Of a DNA stretch of 9,710 bases, positions 7,471 to 9,710 are shown piece after piece (position 1 is the stretch's first letter; the number at the start of each line of letters is the position of its first letter). This stretch comes from Bacteroidota bacterium (GTDB lineage: Bacteria; Bacteroidota; Bacteroidia; Bacteroidales; F082). Where the stretch lies: contig NYYH01000036.1 of assembly GCA_002686705.1 (NCBI GenBank), positions 1-9,710 on the forward strand, in the 5' to 3' direction. Both the position numbers and the translations under genes were made by a program. Under the pieces are notes generated by a model, which worked only from the letters and a program-made list of their open reading frames with translations, was not told the DNA's origin and ran no database searches.

Positions 7471-8614
7471 TTATTTCAGAAAAATTAACATTTTAACTGT
7501 TACAGATACTAACCTGTCTGATGAAGATAGGTATTATATGGTATCTCAGTGGCAACTTGTCTGGAGGAAAATGCGAAAGCACAGACTTGCCATGTTCGGT
7601 TTTACAGTTCTGATTATCATGTACATTCTGAGTATTTTTTCAGAATTCTTTTCAGTAAACGATGCCCGAGAATACCATGAGAAGTATATTTTCATGCCAC
7701 CACAAGGTATCCATTTTGTAGATAATGATGGGAATTTTCATTTCAAACCATTTGTTTTTGGTCTTAAGCAAGAAGTCGATCCAGTTACTTGGAGAAAGAC
7801 ATATGTAAAAGATAAAAACATTATTTATCCAATTAGTTTTTTAAAAAAGGGACATGAATATAGTTTTTTTGGTATTTTTAATTCTAACATGCATCTTTTT
7901 GGTGTTGAGAAACCAGGTCAGTGGTTCCCATTCGGTACGGATGAATTTGGTAGGTGTATGTTTTCTAGAACTATTGTGGCTGGAAAAATCTCATTATTTA
8001 TTGGTGTAGCAGGTGTTTTACTTAGTTTTATTTTTGGAAGTATTATAGGTGGGGTCTCTGGATATTTTGGTGGAAAAACAGATATCTTTATCCAAAGAAT
8101 TATAGAATTTGTATTAAGTATTCCTACTATTCCTCTATGGATGGCATTGGCAGCAGCATTACCTGCTAATTGGAGCAGTACCCAAGTATTTTTTGGGATT
8201 ACAATAGTTCTTTCTGCAGTAGGTTGGGCTAATCTTGCCCGTGTTGTTAGAGGAAAAACGATCGAACTACGTGAAGCTGATTTTGTTCTTGCAGCACGTT
8301 TGATGGGAATGCCTGCTCTACAAATAATAATAAAACATATCTTACCATCATTTATGAGTTACCTCATTGTTAGCATTAGTCTTGGAATACCCAGTATGAT
8401 CATTGCTGAAACTGCATTAAGCTTTTTAAGAATAGGAATCCAACCCCCTTCAATAAGTTGGGGAGTACTATTACAATCAGCTCAGAGTATACGCGCTCTA
8501 AATGAAAGTCCATGGTTACTCATACCTGGATTATTTATTGTTATAACAGTTTTGAGTTTTAATTTTGTTGGAGATGGTTTGCGTGATGCTGCTGATCCGT
8601 ATAAGAATACTTAA
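7463..8614 (+). CDS. Opp/Dpp-type ABC importer permease, DppC-like subunit with long periplasmic loop
   Basis: Partner of the DppB-like permease. The family N-terminal segment YYMVSQWQLVWRKMRKHRLA precedes membrane helix 1 (about residues 44-63). Helices 2-6 fall near 176-199, 213-233, 240-261, 298-322 and 351-370. GTDEFGR (158-164), the EAA-type loop EADFVLAARLMGM (271-283) and GDGLRDAADPY (370-380) are diagnostic. About 95 residues separate helix 1 from GTDEFGR, much longer than in peptide-type DppC and typical of the sugar-type subgroup. The start is uncertain. A CTG at 7463 has an AGGAG at good distance and gives an 8-bp overlap like the one at 888-895, but CTG starts are rare. TTG 7445 has no ribosome site. 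ATG 7538 would cut into the conserved YYM motif. With CTG the length is 383 residues. Confidence 0.9.
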   Translation: MVDYFRKINILTVTDTNLSDEDRYYMVSQWQLVWRKMRKHRLAMFGFTVLIIMYILSIFSEFFSVNDAREYHEKYIFMPPQGIHFVDNDGNFHFKPFVFGLKQEVDPVTWRKTYVKDKNIIYPISFLKKGHEYSFFGIFNSNMHLFGVEKPGQWFPFGTDEFGRCMFSRTIVAGKISLFIGVAGVLLSFIFGSIIGGVSGYFGGKTDIFIQRIIEFVLSIPTIPLWMALAAALPANWSSTQVFFGITIVLSAVGWANLARVVRGKTIELREADFVLAARLMGMPALQIIIKHILPSFMSYLIVSISLGIPSMIIAETALSFLRIGIQPPSISWGVLLQSAQSIRALNESPWLLIPGLFIVITVLSFNFVGDGLRDAADPYKNT

Positions 8615-8625
8615 TAGACTTAAAT

Positions 8626-8997
8626 ATGTTACAATTTATAGTATACAGTTTGTTTGTTGGGATTATGATGATTTTTTTGTTTTTATTGATTAAATACTAT
8701 TCATATTTAATATTTCGAATATTAGTTGAAAGTAAACATCGTGATGCTGAGTATTTGATTGAAACAGGATTAGTTCCTTTTGAATGGAAAAGAAAAATAA
8801 TCATACGTTATGGTGGTAATTATTTGAGTAAAAAATATGCTTTGAGAAGATTAAATACTTTAATTATCTATTTCAAAGGTTCGCCTTTAGTTGATTCTGA
8901 AGAATCTAGAACTATTCTTTTGAATAAACTTCAATCTATCTCTATTGAATGGTCTAATATTAAATGGACTGAAATTTGCCCCTGGCAAAAAAACTAG
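8626..8997 (+). CDS. Small single-helix membrane protein of unknown function
   Basis: A 123-residue protein I do not recognise. One strong hydrophobic segment covers residues 5-33 (VYSLFVGIMMIFLFLLIKYYSYLIF). The soluble part after it is basic: HRDAEYLIETGLVPFEWKRK, then a Lys/Arg-rich stretch around KKYALRRLN, ending in WTEICPWQKN. By the positive-inside rule the tail probably faces the cytoplasm. It starts 11 bp after the permease stop with no Shine-Dalgarno, in the same direction, so it is likely the last gene of the importer operon and may depend on read-through from the permease. A role as an accessory to the importer is suggested only by position. It reads as protein, with ordinary amino-acid composition and no competing frame of similar length. 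Confidence 0.65.
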   Translation: MLQFIVYSLFVGIMMIFLFLLIKYYSYLIFRILVESKHRDAEYLIETGLVPFEWKRKIIIRYGGNYLSKKYALRRLNTLIIYFKGSPLVDSEESRTILLNKLQSISIEWSNIKWTEICPWQKN

Positions 8998-9695
8998 GTT
9001 TATTTTATAAATATGCTGGAGCCTAAAATTTATTAGTTTAATTATAAACATCTTAAGGATTACAAAAGAATTCATCATTTACATTTGATTTTTGATATCT
9101 TTGTTTTCTATCGGCACCTAATTTGCTGCTTGGAGCTGGATAATTCCTTGATAGATTGGAATGATGATGCTTCAATTTAATTAAGCGATTAAGAGAAATG
9201 CATGATCTGAGTAATCAACTCTTTCATAAAGTGTTGATAGACGAGAACATTCTTTAATTTATAATACTTTCTTGACAAAGCCAGTGGTTGGTGTTGACAC
9301 TCTAAACCTAAATACACTGGTTAAGGTTTATAGAATGGCTTTTAGGACATGAACCACACAGAGAAATTAATTATTATTCTATTTATTATTTTCTTTTATA
9401 GTAAGCAAATAAAAATTAGAGCTTTATGAATAAGCGTACCACAGTCTTTATAATTCATTTAATAAAAACAATCCATTTTATTTAGATCTATTGTTATGGA
9501 ATACAGTATGTATTTCCATCAAAGTGATAATTAATAAATATTTTTCTATAATAACATAATAATAATATTTATAATTTTTTTGAAGTACTAATTGAAATTA
9601 TATATTAATATTGTTGGCTATGTTATAGATAACTGTAGTTCAAGAATGTTAAACTTCTCTGGAACAACAGAAAAACACCCCGAAGTGTAAGAGAA
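8998..9695. other. About 700 bp without a convincing gene; possible eroded transposase traces
   Basis: Very AT-rich, with frequent stops in all frames and no tRNA or rRNA pattern. Two short translated stretches hint at a decayed gene: LDNSLIDWNDDASI (9136-9177) and, shifted in frame, a run starting KRLREMHDLSNQLF (9183-9254). These faintly recall IS5-type transposases, but the spacing is wrong and no terminal repeats are seen, so I make no firm call. An imperfect hairpin with TGGAA/TTCCA and TACA/TGTA arms lies at 9497-9518 and could be an operator for a gene to the right. Two TTGACA boxes (9272, 9294) lack well-placed -10 partners. No clear terminator is seen after the small membrane-protein gene. 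Confidence 0.5.
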
Positions 9696-9710
9696 ATGAT
9701 GGACAAATCA
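9696..9710 (+). CDS. Possible first codons of a gene running off the right edge
   Basis: ATGATGGACAAATCA (MMDKS) follows AAGAG at 9689-9693, a Shine-Dalgarno-like stretch. The frame is open from 9639 to the end of the window (the stretch before the ATG reads WNNRKTPRSVRE), so a start further left with a rare codon, or pure chance, is also possible. Too short to identify. Confidence 0.2.

Noticed and set aside
9000..9045. Terminator behind the small membrane-protein gene
   Set aside because: The possible arms pair poorly with several mismatches and no T-run follows on the plus strand.
9234..9265. TTGATA and TATAAT pair as a promoter
   Set aside because: The spacer is 20 bp and no gene starts within the next 400 bp on the plus strand, so it is probably chance in AT-rich DNA.
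9272..9336. Two perfect TTGACA boxes as a tandem promoter
   Set aside because: No -10 box lies at 16-18 bp from either; the nearest TATAGA is about 29 bp away from the second box.
9001..9710. CRISPR array or tandem repeats in the AT-rich tail
   Set aside because: No regularly spaced repeated unit is visible; only low-complexity A/T runs.

Overview
This AT-rich window (GC roughly one third by eye) holds one mostly continuous plus-strand gene cluster. It contains a complete Opp/Dpp-type ABC importer, two five-bladed beta-propeller proteins of the glycoside hydrolase GH117/GH43 type, and a small membrane protein. The substrate-binding protein has a signal-peptidase-I type leader with no lipobox, which suggests a Gram-negative cell with a periplasm. 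The ATPases, permeases and binding protein look like the alphaproteobacterial subgroup that includes the Sinorhizobium alpha-galactoside (Agp) importer. A low-GC, possibly marine, alphaproteobacterium would fit, but taxonomy cannot be settled from this window.

Layout: (a) 1-895, the 3' part of a GH117-like propeller gene that has lost key catalytic positions. (b) 888-3018, two importer ATPases; the first overlaps the propeller gene by 8 bp. (c) 3053-4147, an apparently intact cytoplasmic GH117 enzyme. (d) 4148-4356, a gap with a good promoter candidate and a strong ribosome binding site. (e) 4357-6375, a large periplasmic oligosaccharide-type binding protein. (f) 6376-6468, a strong hairpin plus T-run overlapped by a competing hairpin, then a second perfect palindrome. 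(g) 6469-8614, the two permeases, with a small overlap. (h) 8626-8997, a one-helix small protein of unknown function. (i) 8998-9695, about 700 bp with no convincing gene, and perhaps the first codons of another gene at the right edge.

Proposed working model (inference): an oligosaccharide, plausibly one ending in (3,6-anhydro-)L-galactose or a related galactose-type sugar, is captured in the periplasm by the binding protein. It is carried inward by the two permeases driven by the two ATPases, and trimmed in the cytosol by the GH117 enzyme. The degenerate propeller may be a non-catalytic partner or may act on another linkage. The hairpins after the binding-protein gene look designed to make more binding protein than permease.

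The points most worth following are the active/inactive-looking GH117 pair tied to an Opp-family importer, the overlapping hairpins at 6381-6448, and the small conserved-looking membrane protein that ends the operon.
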